Source: Bosea sp. PAMC 26642 (GTDB taxonomy: Bacteria > Pseudomonadota > Alphaproteobacteria > Rhizobiales > Beijerinckiaceae). From it: a DNA stretch of 64,000 nucleotides. The notes beneath the pieces are model-generated. The model saw only the letters and a list, made by a program, of their open reading frames with translations, was not told where the DNA came from and did no database searches. The position numbers and the translations under genes are program-made. Shown piece by piece: positions 54,631-63,772 of the stretch (position 1 is the first letter of the stretch; each line of letters opens with the position of its first letter). The DNA is taken from positions 1,302,001-1,366,000 of the forward strand of contig NZ_CP014301.1 of NCBI RefSeq assembly GCF_001562255.1. The letters are read 5' to 3'.

Positions 54631-55955
54631 CCGTCGAGGATGTGCACGACGCCAAGCTGCTCGACGGCCTGCTGCGCCGCGACCCCGACGCCGCGCCGTT
54701 CCGCTTCGTCGATGTCGCCATGCCCGTCTATGGCGCCAACGGCGCGCTTGCAGGCGTTCTCGGCGCGCATTTGAGCTGGAACTGGGCCAGCGAGGTCCGC
54801 TCTCATCTCCTACGGAAATACGATCGCCAGCTCGAATCCGACATCTGGGTGCTGGGCCGAGATGGCAATATCCTGCTGGGACCGCAGCGCGCTGGTGCAG
54901 TGCCGGCCGCCTGGTTGCATGCAGCGAGATCCGGCAAGCCGGCGACGTTCCAGGATACGAGCGGTGGGCGCCGGATGCTGACGACGCTCGTTGCGACACA
55001 GGGCGAGGGCGAGTATCCCGGGCTGGGCTGGATCGTCGCCTCGCGGCGCCCGGTCGATGTTGCGCTGGCGCCGGCCAATCGCCTGGCGCTCACGATCGGC
55101 CTGCTCGGCATGCTGATCGCGGCATTGGGCTCAGCCCTCGCCTGGTTTCTCGCGGGCACGGTGACAAGACCGCTGACGCGGTTGTGTCGCGCGATCGACC
55201 TGATCGGCCGCCATCCCGGTGCCGACAGCGTCCAACGCCAGCATGGCTCGCGCGATCTGCTTCAGCTTTCCGGAACCGTGCGCTCACTGTTGCGCCGCGT
55301 CGGCACTGCCGAAAGGGGCGCGCAGGAAGCCAGGGAGGCCGCGCGCGAGGTCGAGCTTAGGGCGGAAGAACAGGCCCGCGCCTCCGACGAAAAGACCCGC
55401 CGCCTCGGGGCGGACATCCACACGCTGCGCGCTCTCGCCGACACCGATCCACTGACCAGCCTCTTCAATCGCCGCGCCTTCCTGCCCTTCGCAGAAGACG
55501 CGATGAACTATTTCAAGCGCTACAAGCGTGATGTCGGCGTGCTGATGTTCGACATCGATCATTTCAAGCGCGTCAACGACACCTTCGGCCACGCCGCCGG
55601 CGACGAAGTCATTCGCGCGGTCGGCAAGATCATCGCTGGGCAGGTTCGCACCACGGACAAGGTCGCCCGCTTCGGCGGCGAGGAGTTCGTCGTGCTGCTG
55701 CGCGAGACCGACGATGCCGGGGCGATGCTGCTGGCGAACCGCATCCGCGAGGCCGTCGAGAATACGATCGTGACGCAGGGGCTGGCCCATCTCTCGATCA
55801 CGATCAGCGTCGGCGCGGCTATGGCCGGTCCGCGGGATCGGGATATCGAGGATGTCATCGCCCGCGCCGATGAGGGGCTATACCAGGCGAAATCCGCCGG
55901 CCGGAATCGAGTCGTGATGGGCCAGCACAATCTCGCGTTGACAGAGGCCGCTTGA
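54621..55955 (+). pseudogene. Diguanylate cyclase lacking its 5' end (Cache remnant, HAMP-like, GGDEF)
   Basis: The frame enters in the middle of a Cache-type sensor (VEDVHDAKLLDGLL, RFVDVAMPVYGANGALAGVLGAHLSW). A membrane helix follows (LALTIGLLGMLIAALGSALAWF), then a HAMP-like region, a coiled coil rich in Glu and Ala, and a GGDEF domain: DTDPLTSLFNRRAF, FDIDHFKRVNDTFGHAAGDEVI, and the active site RFGGEEF. The first membrane helix and part of the sensor are missing. Catalysis could survive only if an internal start or fusion is used. Confidence 0.8.
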
Positions 55956-56204
55956 CGACTGGCCAGGTCCGGGGCTCGTTGGAGGCGCATTGCCCAGCGC
56001 TGGGTGGCGCTTGAACACGAGCCGTAAGGTACTCTTCAGACCGCGACGCCGCTGCCCACATCTCGTACCTCAGTTCCGGCCGGCTACGGGATCTTCCGCC
56101 CAGCTTGATCCGCCTCTTCTTGATCGAGGGCCGCAAGGCAGACATTCTCTCGGCCAAGCCGGCGCAGATGGGCGAAGGCGGCATGTTGGTGGTGAGGATG
56201 AGTG

Positions 56205-56396
56205 ATGTCGGTGGTGCCGCTGATCCCGCTTCGACGGGTCGATGATTTGATCGAAAGGCTGGAGGCAGTCAAAGCCGACGCTGATGCGCGAGGCTTCGGC
56301 ACGATGGCCTACTTCATCGAGACGACGCTAATCGAGGCACGGATTCAGCAGCGTCGGCTGACGATGACGTCGCCATGTACCACTGGCTCAGGGTGA
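56205..56396 (+). CDS. Possible small unknown protein
   Basis: 63 aa: MSVVPLIPLRRVDDLIERLE, then VKADADARGFGTMAYFIETTLIEA. It reads like a real helical small protein and has GAGG nearby, but no family is known to me. The C-terminal residues (TSPCTTGSG) may reflect a frame change. Low certainty. Confidence 0.4.
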   Translation: MSVVPLIPLRRVDDLIERLEAVKADADARGFGTMAYFIETTLIEARIQQRRLTMTSPCTTGSG

Positions 56397-56464
56397 CAAG
56401 GGAGGTCGTTCGCAGGCTTATCGCGCAGCGGGAGGAGCTCGGGGGCTGAGAATCGATTGTGTCA

Positions 56465-57271
56465 TCAGGCTTTCAGCGGCGGTCCTGAGGTGCGTCCGAT
56501 CGCCTCGTCCTCAAAAGCCCTGATTGCCTTCCATGTCTGCGCTACGCGACGCCTAATGAGCGTCAGGGCCTCGTTGTTGACCTCGATGCCCGCCCGGCAT
56601 TCTTGCTGGATTGTAGTCATCGAGTGCAACGCGGGCCCATCCCCACCGGTGAGCATATCGCTGCCCCTCAATATCCTGATTTGACCTGCGCCGACGATCA
56701 CACTTGTGAGCCTCATCCGCAGACGCTCCGTAAGCTGAAATATCTCGTCGTCCCCGCTCTGAAGCTGGACCGTCTCGAGAGGCGAGAGCACCTCGATGAC
56801 GCTGGAAAGAATTGCGTCGACGCGTCGATGGAACATCAAAAGGCCAGTCGCGCCGCTTCCGTCAAATTCTACACCGAGATCGGCGGCGCGTGCCCATTTT
56901 CCGATTCCTGAACCGCATAGCTCAAGATCGGCTCGTATCTTGTTGAGGTCAGCAGCCACTGCTCGCAAAGCTTCCGCGCCGGCCACAGCGGCTTGACGGT
57001 TAGCGGCCGCCACTTGCCTGTCAGCAGCTCCCAGCTGCTTGGCAGCCCAACGCAAGGTAAGGGCGGCGACCGCGGCGGTAATGATGTTTCCAGCCAGCGA
57101 CTGATAGCGATTGAACCAAAATTCGAAGCAATTCGCGGCCTTCTTCAATTCGATATCGTCAGAGCGAGCCGTGCAGACGTCGCCTCCCGCGATCCAGAGG
57201 ACGCCGAGAATAAAAAGCAGAGCTAGAAGCCCAAGCGGGACCCAAACTCGGAAGTGAAGGGATCGGCTCAT
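56465..57271 (-). CDS. Unknown membrane-anchored protein
   Basis: 268 aa. Two hydrophobic segments: FRVWVPLGLLALLFILGVLWIA (abridged) and NIITAAVAALTLRWAA, then a coiled-coil-like stretch rich in Ala and Gln (QVAAANRQAAVAG) and a soluble helical domain. Fits an inner-membrane protein with a cytoplasmic domain. No family recognised. Start at 57271 was preferred because it puts the first membrane helix at the N terminus. Confidence 0.65.
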   Translation of the reverse strand: MSRSLHFRVWVPLGLLALLFILGVLWIAGGDVCTARSDDIELKKAANCFEFWFNRYQSLAGNIITAAVAALTLRWAAKQLGAADRQVAAANRQAAVAGAEALRAVAADLNKIRADLELCGSGIGKWARAADLGVEFDGSGATGLLMFHRRVDAILSSVIEVLSPLETVQLQSGDDEIFQLTERLRMRLTSVIVGAGQIRILRGSDMLTGGDGPALHSMTTIQQECRAGIEVNNEALTLIRRRVAQTWKAIRAFEDEAIGRTSGPPLKA

Positions 57272-57392
57272 ACCCGCACGCTGGGCAATGAAGCGCCGTC
57301 GAGCAACCGCCCGACTGTGGCTGTCCACAGCCTCGCAAGAGGCCGCCGATCCAATCCGGCCGGCTGATCGCTGCGGCCGCGTGTATCTGAGG

Positions 57393-57635
57393 TCAGGGCA
57401 GCTTCACGAGGTCTGCATAGAGAGCGTTGCATCGCGGGCATTTGTAAACGCCCGCCAGTTGATGCGCCGGTCGAATTTGCGCACCATCTTTTTCAAGGCA
57501 TGCAGAGCAAAACGGAATTCCCGTTGCCTTTCCGGCCTCGTTCTTGGCGTAGAAAAAGCCAACGTGCTCGACGAGCTCGCGTCTGGCGGAAACCCTTTTT
57601 GTGAGCTCCGCGATCTCGGTGTCCTTCTGGCGCAT
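57393..57635 (-). CDS. Small zinc-ribbon protein
   Basis: 80 aa with two CxxC pairs: FCSACLEKDG and YKCPRCNALY, so it probably binds one zinc. The N terminus (MRQKDTEIAELTKRV) is a short coiled coil. A perfect 9-bp hairpin sits 5 bases upstream of the ATG, and there is no ribosome-binding site, so the true start or 5' end may be missing. Similar zinc-ribbon proteins occur in phages and islands. Confidence 0.6.
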   Translation of the reverse strand: MRQKDTEIAELTKRVSARRELVEHVGFFYAKNEAGKATGIPFCSACLEKDGAQIRPAHQLAGVYKCPRCNALYADLVKLP

Positions 57636-57639
57636 GTTG

Positions 57640-57661
57640 CGCCCGCGCCATAGCGCGGGCG
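57640..57661 (-). terminator. Hairpin between the methyltransferase and zinc-ribbon genes
   Basis: CGCCCGCGC and GCGCGGGCG, perfect 9-bp stem with a 4-nt loop, 26 bases after the methyltransferase stop. No clear T run on the minus strand. Confidence 0.5.
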
Positions 57662-57687
57662 TCTTCTGTCGGCTGCAACGCCCTTTA

Positions 57688-58530
57688 TCAACGCCGCGTG
57701 ATGATAACTTCCAGATAGGCGCTCGGCACTACCATGGTACCGTCTCCCGAGCGGTTGAACCGGGCGATGAGCGCCATCAGATCTTGCTCCAGTGCTGCCT
57801 GTGCCGGTGGCGCCAGCGATGCGAACGCCTTGAGCACGGGGCCGTAATAGCCCTTGAAGACTTCGAGCCAATGCTCCGGCGAGCGATAGCGGAAGTCGAA
57901 GTGACGATCCGTCGCCTCGATCGTGGCGAGACGGGGGTCGAAAAGCTCGGCAAGCCGCGCCTGCGTTCCCCACAGAGCCGGCGAACGCGCGCCTTGCGGC
58001 GGCGGGACATGCTTGCCGATTGTCTTGAAGAGCTGGCCGATGAAACCTTCTGGCGTCCAGTTCGCCATGCCTATCTTGCCGCCATGCCGGCAGACACGCA
58101 CGAGTTCGGCGGCCGCCTGCTCCTGGTCAGGCGTGAACATCACGCCAAAGGTCGAGAGGACGGCGTCGAAGCTGGCGTCCGCGAACGGCAGCGCCTCGGC
58201 ATCCGCTTCACGAAACGACATCTCCAGCCGCTCGGCACCGGCCCTCTCGCGAGCACGATCGAGCAACGCGCCGACATAGTCTGTGCTCGTCACCTTGCAC
58301 CAGCGCCGGGCTGCCGCCAGGCTGGCGTTGCCGTTGCCGGCAGCTACGTCGAGCACCGTCTGGCCCGAGCGTAGATCGAGGGCCTCGCACAGGTTCTCTC
58401 CGACGATTTGCAGCGTTGTGCCGACGACGGCATAGTCGCCCGAGGACCAGGCCGCCTGTTGGCGTGCCTTGATTGCCGGGAAGTCTACGGTCTGCGGGGC
58501 CTGGCCCTGGATTGCTGCTGTGGCTGACAT
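57688..58530 (-). CDS. Class I SAM-dependent methyltransferase
   Basis: 280 aa with the SAM-binding motif VLDVAAGNGNASLAAA, acidic loop TSTDYVGALLDRARERA, and motif AEALPFADASFDAVLSTFGVMF, as in UbiE/SmtA-like enzymes. A post-core helical region follows. Start at 58530 has GGGAGAG before it. It is divergent from the SARP/TPR regulator with 142 bases between, so that protein may control it. Substrate unknown. Confidence 0.88.
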   Translation of the reverse strand: MSATAAIQGQAPQTVDFPAIKARQQAAWSSGDYAVVGTTLQIVGENLCEALDLRSGQTVLDVAAGNGNASLAAARRWCKVTSTDYVGALLDRARERAGAERLEMSFREADAEALPFADASFDAVLSTFGVMFTPDQEQAAAELVRVCRHGGKIGMANWTPEGFIGQLFKTIGKHVPPPQGARSPALWGTQARLAELFDPRLATIEATDRHFDFRYRSPEHWLEVFKGYYGPVLKAFASLAPPAQAALEQDLMALIARFNRSGDGTMVVPSAYLEVIITRR

Positions 58531-58672
58531 CGATCGCTCTCCCATGTGCAGTGTCGTGCTGTCGCAATTCGACTCGCTGCGGCTGTCCATTGGCCTGCCG
58601 TTGCGAGACGAGAGACGACACTGCAGACGGTAAGTGCCACTCGTGGAACCGAGCGTGGGAGCCGACGTGGAT

Positions 58673-60691
58673 ATGGCCGTGGAATCCGACATAAGCCGCG
58701 AGTCCGGTGCAGCATCGGTCCTGCAGCTGCGGCTCCTGGGACCGCTCGCGATCCGGCGCAACGGCTCGCTCCTCGCGCTCCCTGCGTCGCGCAAGGTTCT
58801 CGCGTTGTTGGGCTATCTCGTGCTCGCTCCGCAACCGGTCGCGCGGACCAAGCTCTGTGAACTGCTCTGGGATGGTCCCAACGACCCGCGCGGTGAGTTG
58901 CGCTGGTGCCTCAGCAAGATCAGGCACCTCGTCGACGAGCCGGGCCGGTCAAGGGTCGTCACGCAGTCCGACACGGTTCGGCTCGATCTGTCGGATTGCA
59001 GCGTCGATGCGCGCGACATCGTCCGCGCGAGTCAGAGCGACATCGCGGCGCTTTCCCCAGCCCGATTGAGAGCGCTCGCAGATCTGTTCGAAGGCGACAT
59101 CCTTGATGGTCTGGAGATCGAACGCTGTCCGGCCTATGGCAACTGGCTCGTCGCGCAACGGCGGCGTTTTCATCACAGCCATATCGCGCTGCTCGAAAGG
59201 CTCGTCGCCAGCGGCGAAGACCATGGCGCCGGTTGCCTCGATCGCTGGTTGGAGCTCGCCCCGTTTGATCTAAACGCCCACGGCGTTCTGTTCGAGCGGC
59301 TCGCACGCAATGGCCAGATTCGGGATGGCGACGAGCATCTGGCGGCAGCAATGCGTCTGTTCGAGGCCGACGGGTTTGATAGCAGCCCCCTTCGCAAGGC
59401 ATGGCATGCAGCCAGGACGCGCGACGGGGATCGTGCGCCAACACGTGCCGTCCTCGCTGCAGCCAACGCCATCGCAGACGAGAGCGAGCCGGTCATCGTC
59501 GCGGCGCACCGGGCCTCCATCGCGGTGATGCCATTCATCGATCAGTCCGTGACGGCCGGCGAAAATGGCGGGGCTGCGGCAGCGCTTGCCCATGACGTCA
59601 TCACGCGGCTCGCGAAGCTGCGCAGCCTCTTCGTCATCGCCCAGGGTTCCGTCTTCAGGCTGCATGACCGGCATATCGGCCCACAGCAGGCAGGCCGAAT
59701 GCTGAAGGTCGAATACGTCGTCAGCGGTTCGGTGCGGCATCACGGCAGCCGCCTGACGGTCACGGTCGAACTGAGCGAGAGCCACAGCGGCAGGATCCTG
59801 TGGGCCGAGATCTTCAACCGCGCCCTGGACGAAACGTTCATCGTGCTCGACGAGATCGGCAATCGGATCGTCGCCAGCGTCGCCAGCGAGATCGAAACCA
59901 CCGAGCGCAACCGCGCGATCCTCAAGCCGCCGAGCAGCCTGAACGCATGGGAGGCGCATCACCGCGGCCTCTGGCATATGTACCGGTTCAACAAGGCCGA
60001 CAACGAACAGGCCGGGCATTTCTTCGAGAAGGCGGTAAAGCTCGATCCGACCTTCGCGCGTGCCTATGCTGGGCTGTCCTTCACCCATTTCCAGAATGCC
60101 TTTCAGGGCTGGACCGCCCGAGCGCCCCAAATCGACCGGGCTTTTGAGGCGGCCGGGCAAAGCCTTATGGTCGATGACAGGGATCCGGCGGCGCATTGGG
60201 CCATGGGCAGGGCGCTCTGGCTGCGCGGCCGGCACGACCAGGCGGTCACGGAGCTGGAGCAGGCGATCGATCTCAGCCCCAACTTCGCTCAGGGGCATTA
60301 TGCCCTGGCCTTCATCCACTCGCAGGCCGGCGATGCTGAAGCGGCCATTGTATCCTCGGATCATTCGCGCCAGCTCAGCCCGTTCGACCCGATGCTGTTC
60401 GGCATGCTCGGCGCCCGCGCCATGGCGCTGGTTCGCCTTGGGCTGTTCGACGAGGCGGCTGATTGGGCGGTCAAGGCCGCCGCTCGCCCGAATGCTCATG
60501 CCCAGATCCTAGCGATCGCCGCCCTGGCGCTTGGGCTCGCCGGCCGGCGCGACAAGGCGCAGGCTCATCTCGAAGCCATCCGTACGGAACTGCCGCAATA
60601 CGGCGTCGATGATTTCCTCACCGCGATGCATTTCAACACTGATGACGAGACGCTGTTTCGCGATGGCGCGCGCCTGATCGGTATGACGTAG
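58673..60691 (+). CDS. SARP-like winged-helix regulator with TolB-like and TPR regions
   Basis: 672 aa. The N-terminal 100 residues are an OmpR/AfsR-type winged helix (LLGPLAIRRNGSLLALPASRKVLALLGYLVL, abridged; LRWCLSKIRHLVDEP), followed by a bacterial transcriptional activation domain-like region. A middle section matches the adenylate cyclase/TolB-like segment (SIAVMPFIDQS, VEYVVSGSVRHHGSRLTVTVEL). TPR repeats follow (FFEKAVKLDPTFARAYAGLS, ELEQAIDLSPNFAQGHYAL). The ATG at 58673 was chosen over a GTG at 58634 because GGGAG lies upstream. Confidence 0.85.
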   Translation: MAVESDISRESGAASVLQLRLLGPLAIRRNGSLLALPASRKVLALLGYLVLAPQPVARTKLCELLWDGPNDPRGELRWCLSKIRHLVDEPGRSRVVTQSDTVRLDLSDCSVDARDIVRASQSDIAALSPARLRALADLFEGDILDGLEIERCPAYGNWLVAQRRRFHHSHIALLERLVASGEDHGAGCLDRWLELAPFDLNAHGVLFERLARNGQIRDGDEHLAAAMRLFEADGFDSSPLRKAWHAARTRDGDRAPTRAVLAAANAIADESEPVIVAAHRASIAVMPFIDQSVTAGENGGAAAALAHDVITRLAKLRSLFVIAQGSVFRLHDRHIGPQQAGRMLKVEYVVSGSVRHHGSRLTVTVELSESHSGRILWAEIFNRALDETFIVLDEIGNRIVASVASEIETTERNRAILKPPSSLNAWEAHHRGLWHMYRFNKADNEQAGHFFEKAVKLDPTFARAYAGLSFTHFQNAFQGWTARAPQIDRAFEAAGQSLMVDDRDPAAHWAMGRALWLRGRHDQAVTELEQAIDLSPNFAQGHYALAFIHSQAGDAEAAIVSSDHSRQLSPFDPMLFGMLGARAMALVRLGLFDEAADWAVKAAARPNAHAQILAIAALALGLAGRRDKAQAHLEAIRTELPQYGVDDFLTAMHFNTDDETLFRDGARLIGMT

Positions 60692-60963
60692 CATCGCGTC
60701 TTAAAGTCTGTCTGACGAGCGAGGTGCAATCTAGAGGGCTTGTAATTCGACACTGTTCGAAACCTCAAAGTCCGTTCCTGGGTGGCACTCCAGCGTCAGC
60801 TGTTGGCGCATTCCACCCGGGTGCAGAGCAGGGCGCGTGTAGCGCAAATGCATGGCGAACGCATCAGCGAACCATTCGTTCGCCCGCGTTTTACGCAGGC
60901 CTCGCCCTGCGAGACGAGGAGGTGATTATCTCGACTGCGTGTGGTTGGGCTGACGTGAGGACG
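60692..60963. other. 272 bases between the SARP-like and relaxase genes
   Basis: No supported gene. Contains GTCAGCTGTTGGCGCATT at 60795-60812, an exact 18-base copy of 50464-50481. This may be a boundary of the mobile DNA that carries the relaxase. Confidence 0.4.
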
Positions 60964-63117
60964 CTAAATTTCCGGCAGTTTAGTGGCGCTTTTGGGTGCG
61001 GTGGCGTTTTCGGATTTTGCGAAGGGCTTCGTCGGATGTTGATGGATCACTTGGACGCTGGCGACGATTTGAGAAACGAGTCGACCCTCCCGACCAAATT
61101 TAGACAGGGCCTCGGTTAGATCTCCCCAGCTGCGCGGAGCAGATCCCCGGTCTGCCCACCGCTGTGCGGCCTTAGCAAGGTCGTTTGCGTTTATGCTAGC
61201 TGCCGCTGACATCGCGACCATTCGAGGCCCTGTCAGCTTGTTATGGATATGCATTCGATACGCGGTCTCTCCAAGGACCTCTTCGAATTCCGATCGCCTC
61301 GAAGCCGCAGGCGCGCTGGTGGGCCCGGCGTTACGAGTGGGCGCGGCGTTATCAACTACCGAAACCGGATAAAGGAAATGAGCGTCGGGCTGGATCGCGG
61401 GCACGGACCGGCTGACCTGCGCCCAAGTCGGGAGCTCACCTAGTTGATTGATGGTCTGAACCATCAAATTTTTAGCTTCGTCGTCATGGCGGAGATCCAG
61501 AGCGAGGCGCCGCCCCTCCAATGTGCGGAAGATCCTAAATGCCTCCAATGTCGCCCTGCGGCCGCGCTTTCCTAGATGCGCTAGGACTCCAGCAGCTCGA
61601 TGCAGATCCACAATGAGGCGCTGCCGTTCACGTTCGGCCTGGCGAAACAAATCGATGATCCTTGTGTCGTTCCCTAAAGATCCCTTGGCGTCTTCGATCT
61701 GGGCCTCGATTGCGTGTTGCATAGCCGTCCTCAGACGGCTTGGTTCAAGGTCGCCAGCTCGCCTACCATCCTTGCTGATTTTTGCTAAAAGGATCGCTCT
61801 ACCCCGCTTCTTCAGCGCTTTGATGCAATCGTCCCGAAACTGTCTTGTTCGCTTATCGGGCGCAGCGACGGCGACCATCGCTGCAGCATTTTGCAGCCGA
61901 AGACGTGCGCGCCTGGCGCTTGTCTGATCCGAAACAAGACGATCGCTGCGGTTTCGCTGGGGAGGCAAAACCAGCAGCGGCGCGTCATCCAACCTAGCGG
62001 TAAGCCGCTCAATACCGCTTTGCCTCATGCGTGCCCGACGGCGCTTAGCATTACGGGAGCGCGTCGATAATGAAGCGTTTGGGACTGAGGCGGAGGAGGC
62101 GGTGACGATTGACAGATCGACATCCGAGCTCGCGCCCAGCAAAACATCGTGCTGATGGGTCGTGCTCGCCGCAACGACCTCGCCTTGCATCGGCGTGAGT
62201 TCATCGCGATGCAGTTGACGTAGCCGGTTCCTCCGCGACCGCGATCGGTCGGACGCGCTCAGGTTCGATGTCGACGCGAGTAACGGCGAACCCCAGGATG
62301 TTACTTCTCGCGCCTCCAACTCGACAGACCTTGTCTGGCGCCATGATATGTGAGGGATGCCGCGACGTTCGAGCCTTTTCTGATATTCGATCTCGCCACG
62401 TCGGAGGATGGTGACCGGTTCATCCGGAATGCCTTGGCGTGCGAAGGACCGATGGTCGACACGCTCGAGGGTGAACTGGGAAATAAGATCAGCCCAGGTC
62501 GAGCGCATCCACTCCATCTCTCCGGAGATTTGTCGTGTGCCATTGCGGGTCTCGACGATGAGCGGATTGCCCTCGGCAAGTTCCTTCTTCCGGGCCGCGA
62601 TGCCGTCTAGCGCACGAACTTTGCGCCCGAAATCGGTTTCCGCAAATCGTCGGGTCGACATAAGGATGTGCATATGGTCGTTAGCGCTGCCTTCCTTGTG
62701 ATGCACCGCCCACTGCGCGAACACACCGAACCGACCGACCAGCGCGGCCGCGAAAGTTTCGGTTGCTGCTTGAGCCTGCTGCGTTGTCAGCCCGTATGGA
62801 AGGGCTGCGTCAATATGAACGGCAACGCGTGGCGCCTTGCCCGCCCGGCGCTGATACTCGCCGTCCTTCCGGCGCTCCATCTGGTCAGCGGCCTGCCAAA
62901 GCTGCACTTTGTCGCGCGTAACACCAGCAGGAACGCTAATGCCGACGCATGCGATCTCGCTTGGATGGTGAGGACGCGACAAAGCTCGTCCGAGCCAATG
63001 CGTTTCGCCGGCAATATAAGCGGATTTTGAGCCCGCCGAGAAAGAGCCTTTCGCAGGATCAGCTCGAACCCATCGGGCACCGAAGTGGAACACGCATTCC
63101 TCCATCAAGATCTTCAC
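60964..63117 (-). CDS. MobA/MobL-family relaxase
   Basis: 717 aa. The N-terminal relaxase domain has GSKSAYIAG (counterpart of the usual AAAYRAG), AVHIDAALPYGLT, and the metal-binding motif HHKEGSANDHMHILMSTRR, with WAVH before it. Residues after about 260 are an Arg-rich, mostly helical region with no known domain. Relaxases of this MOBQ type nick at oriT for transfer. GTG at 63117 is the first start; ATG 63105 and GTG 63093 (with GGAGGA upstream) are alternatives. No type IV secretion genes are in view, so it may be mobilised in trans. Confidence 0.82.
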   Translation of the reverse strand: MKILMEECVFHFGARWVRADPAKGSFSAGSKSAYIAGETHWLGRALSRPHHPSEIACVGISVPAGVTRDKVQLWQAADQMERRKDGEYQRRAGKAPRVAVHIDAALPYGLTTQQAQAATETFAAALVGRFGVFAQWAVHHKEGSANDHMHILMSTRRFAETDFGRKVRALDGIAARKKELAEGNPLIVETRNGTRQISGEMEWMRSTWADLISQFTLERVDHRSFARQGIPDEPVTILRRGEIEYQKRLERRGIPHISWRQTRSVELEAREVTSWGSPLLASTSNLSASDRSRSRRNRLRQLHRDELTPMQGEVVAASTTHQHDVLLGASSDVDLSIVTASSASVPNASLSTRSRNAKRRRARMRQSGIERLTARLDDAPLLVLPPQRNRSDRLVSDQTSARRARLRLQNAAAMVAVAAPDKRTRQFRDDCIKALKKRGRAILLAKISKDGRRAGDLEPSRLRTAMQHAIEAQIEDAKGSLGNDTRIIDLFRQAERERQRLIVDLHRAAGVLAHLGKRGRRATLEAFRIFRTLEGRRLALDLRHDDEAKNLMVQTINQLGELPTWAQVSRSVPAIQPDAHFLYPVSVVDNAAPTRNAGPTSAPAASRRSEFEEVLGETAYRMHIHNKLTGPRMVAMSAAASINANDLAKAAQRWADRGSAPRSWGDLTEALSKFGREGRLVSQIVASVQVIHQHPTKPFAKSENATAPKSATKLPEI

Positions 63118-63186
63118 AGGCCCCTGCCAGGCACGCGCAATTTGGAACGGCGACCTTGGAGCTGTTCGGATTGCCTAGGCGGGCCG

Positions 63187-63205
63187 GGAGGACGTGCCGT
63201 CCTCC
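63187..63205. other. Hairpin in the relaxase upstream region, possible oriT part
   Basis: GGAGGAC and GTCCTCC, perfect 7-bp stem with 5-nt loop, 70 bases upstream of the relaxase start. It is followed by an AT-rich segment (63230-63260) with TATATA. Inverted repeats next to a relaxase gene often mark oriT; the nick site was not identified. Confidence 0.4.
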
Positions 63206-63327
63206 ACTGGACCCTCCTGGCACCCTACACGGTATTTGCTGATTTACTATATACATTGTAATCCGTGTGCGAATCATTCATATGCAGGGTGCTGTCGCCA
63301 TGGCAGCGGCTGTGAAAGGATCTTCAG

Positions 63328-63759
63328 ATGGCTAATAGTGTGATGGGAGTGCGGTTCGACGACGTCGCCGCCGAGGGGAAGCTGATGAATGGTGTCGGGC
63401 AGACGTGGGCCGCCGCCGGGAAGCCGGTCGCCCTCATCGAGGAGATTGCCGAACGCGCCACCCGCGCCGGCAAGAATGAGGTTGTCGCAAAGCTCGTGCG
63501 GACCGCCTACGACGCCGGCTTGATCTTCGATGAGCGGACGCCGCTGCTGCAGCAGGAACAGAGCCGCTATCTCGCCGAGCGGAAGCGCAAGTCCGACGAG
63601 GCGAAGATCAAGGCGAAGATGCGGAAGGAGCAGCTGCTGCGCGATGAGGTCAACAAGGTGATCCAGCAGCGCGATGCCGAAACGCGCGCTCGCGCTGCGG
63701 CGCAGTCGGCGGGTCAGCCCGTTCAGTCCGGCTCGCAGAAGCCGGGCACGCAGGCCTAG
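63328..63759 (+). CDS. Unknown 143-aa protein, divergent from the relaxase
   Basis: Begins MANSVMGVRFDDVAAEGKLM, then a helical region (LIEEIAERATRAGKNEVVAKLV), a Lys/Glu coiled coil (KRKSDEAKIKAKMRKEQLL), and an Ala/Gln/Ser tail. AAGGA precedes the ATG. Its position opposite the relaxase fits an accessory mobilisation protein, which is inference only. RBS and composition support a real gene. Confidence 0.65.
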   Translation: MANSVMGVRFDDVAAEGKLMNGVGQTWAAAGKPVALIEEIAERATRAGKNEVVAKLVRTAYDAGLIFDERTPLLQQEQSRYLAERKRKSDEAKIKAKMRKEQLLRDEVNKVIQQRDAETRARAAAQSAGQPVQSGSQKPGTQA

Positions 63760-63772
63760 TGGGAGCGACCGC

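Noticed and set aside
60724..61119. 131-codon rightward frame after the SARP-like gene
   Set aside because: Overlaps the relaxase 3' end and shows no protein-like pattern.
61243..63030. Several rightward frames opposite the relaxase
   Set aside because: Antisense shadows; the minus frame has the relaxase motifs.
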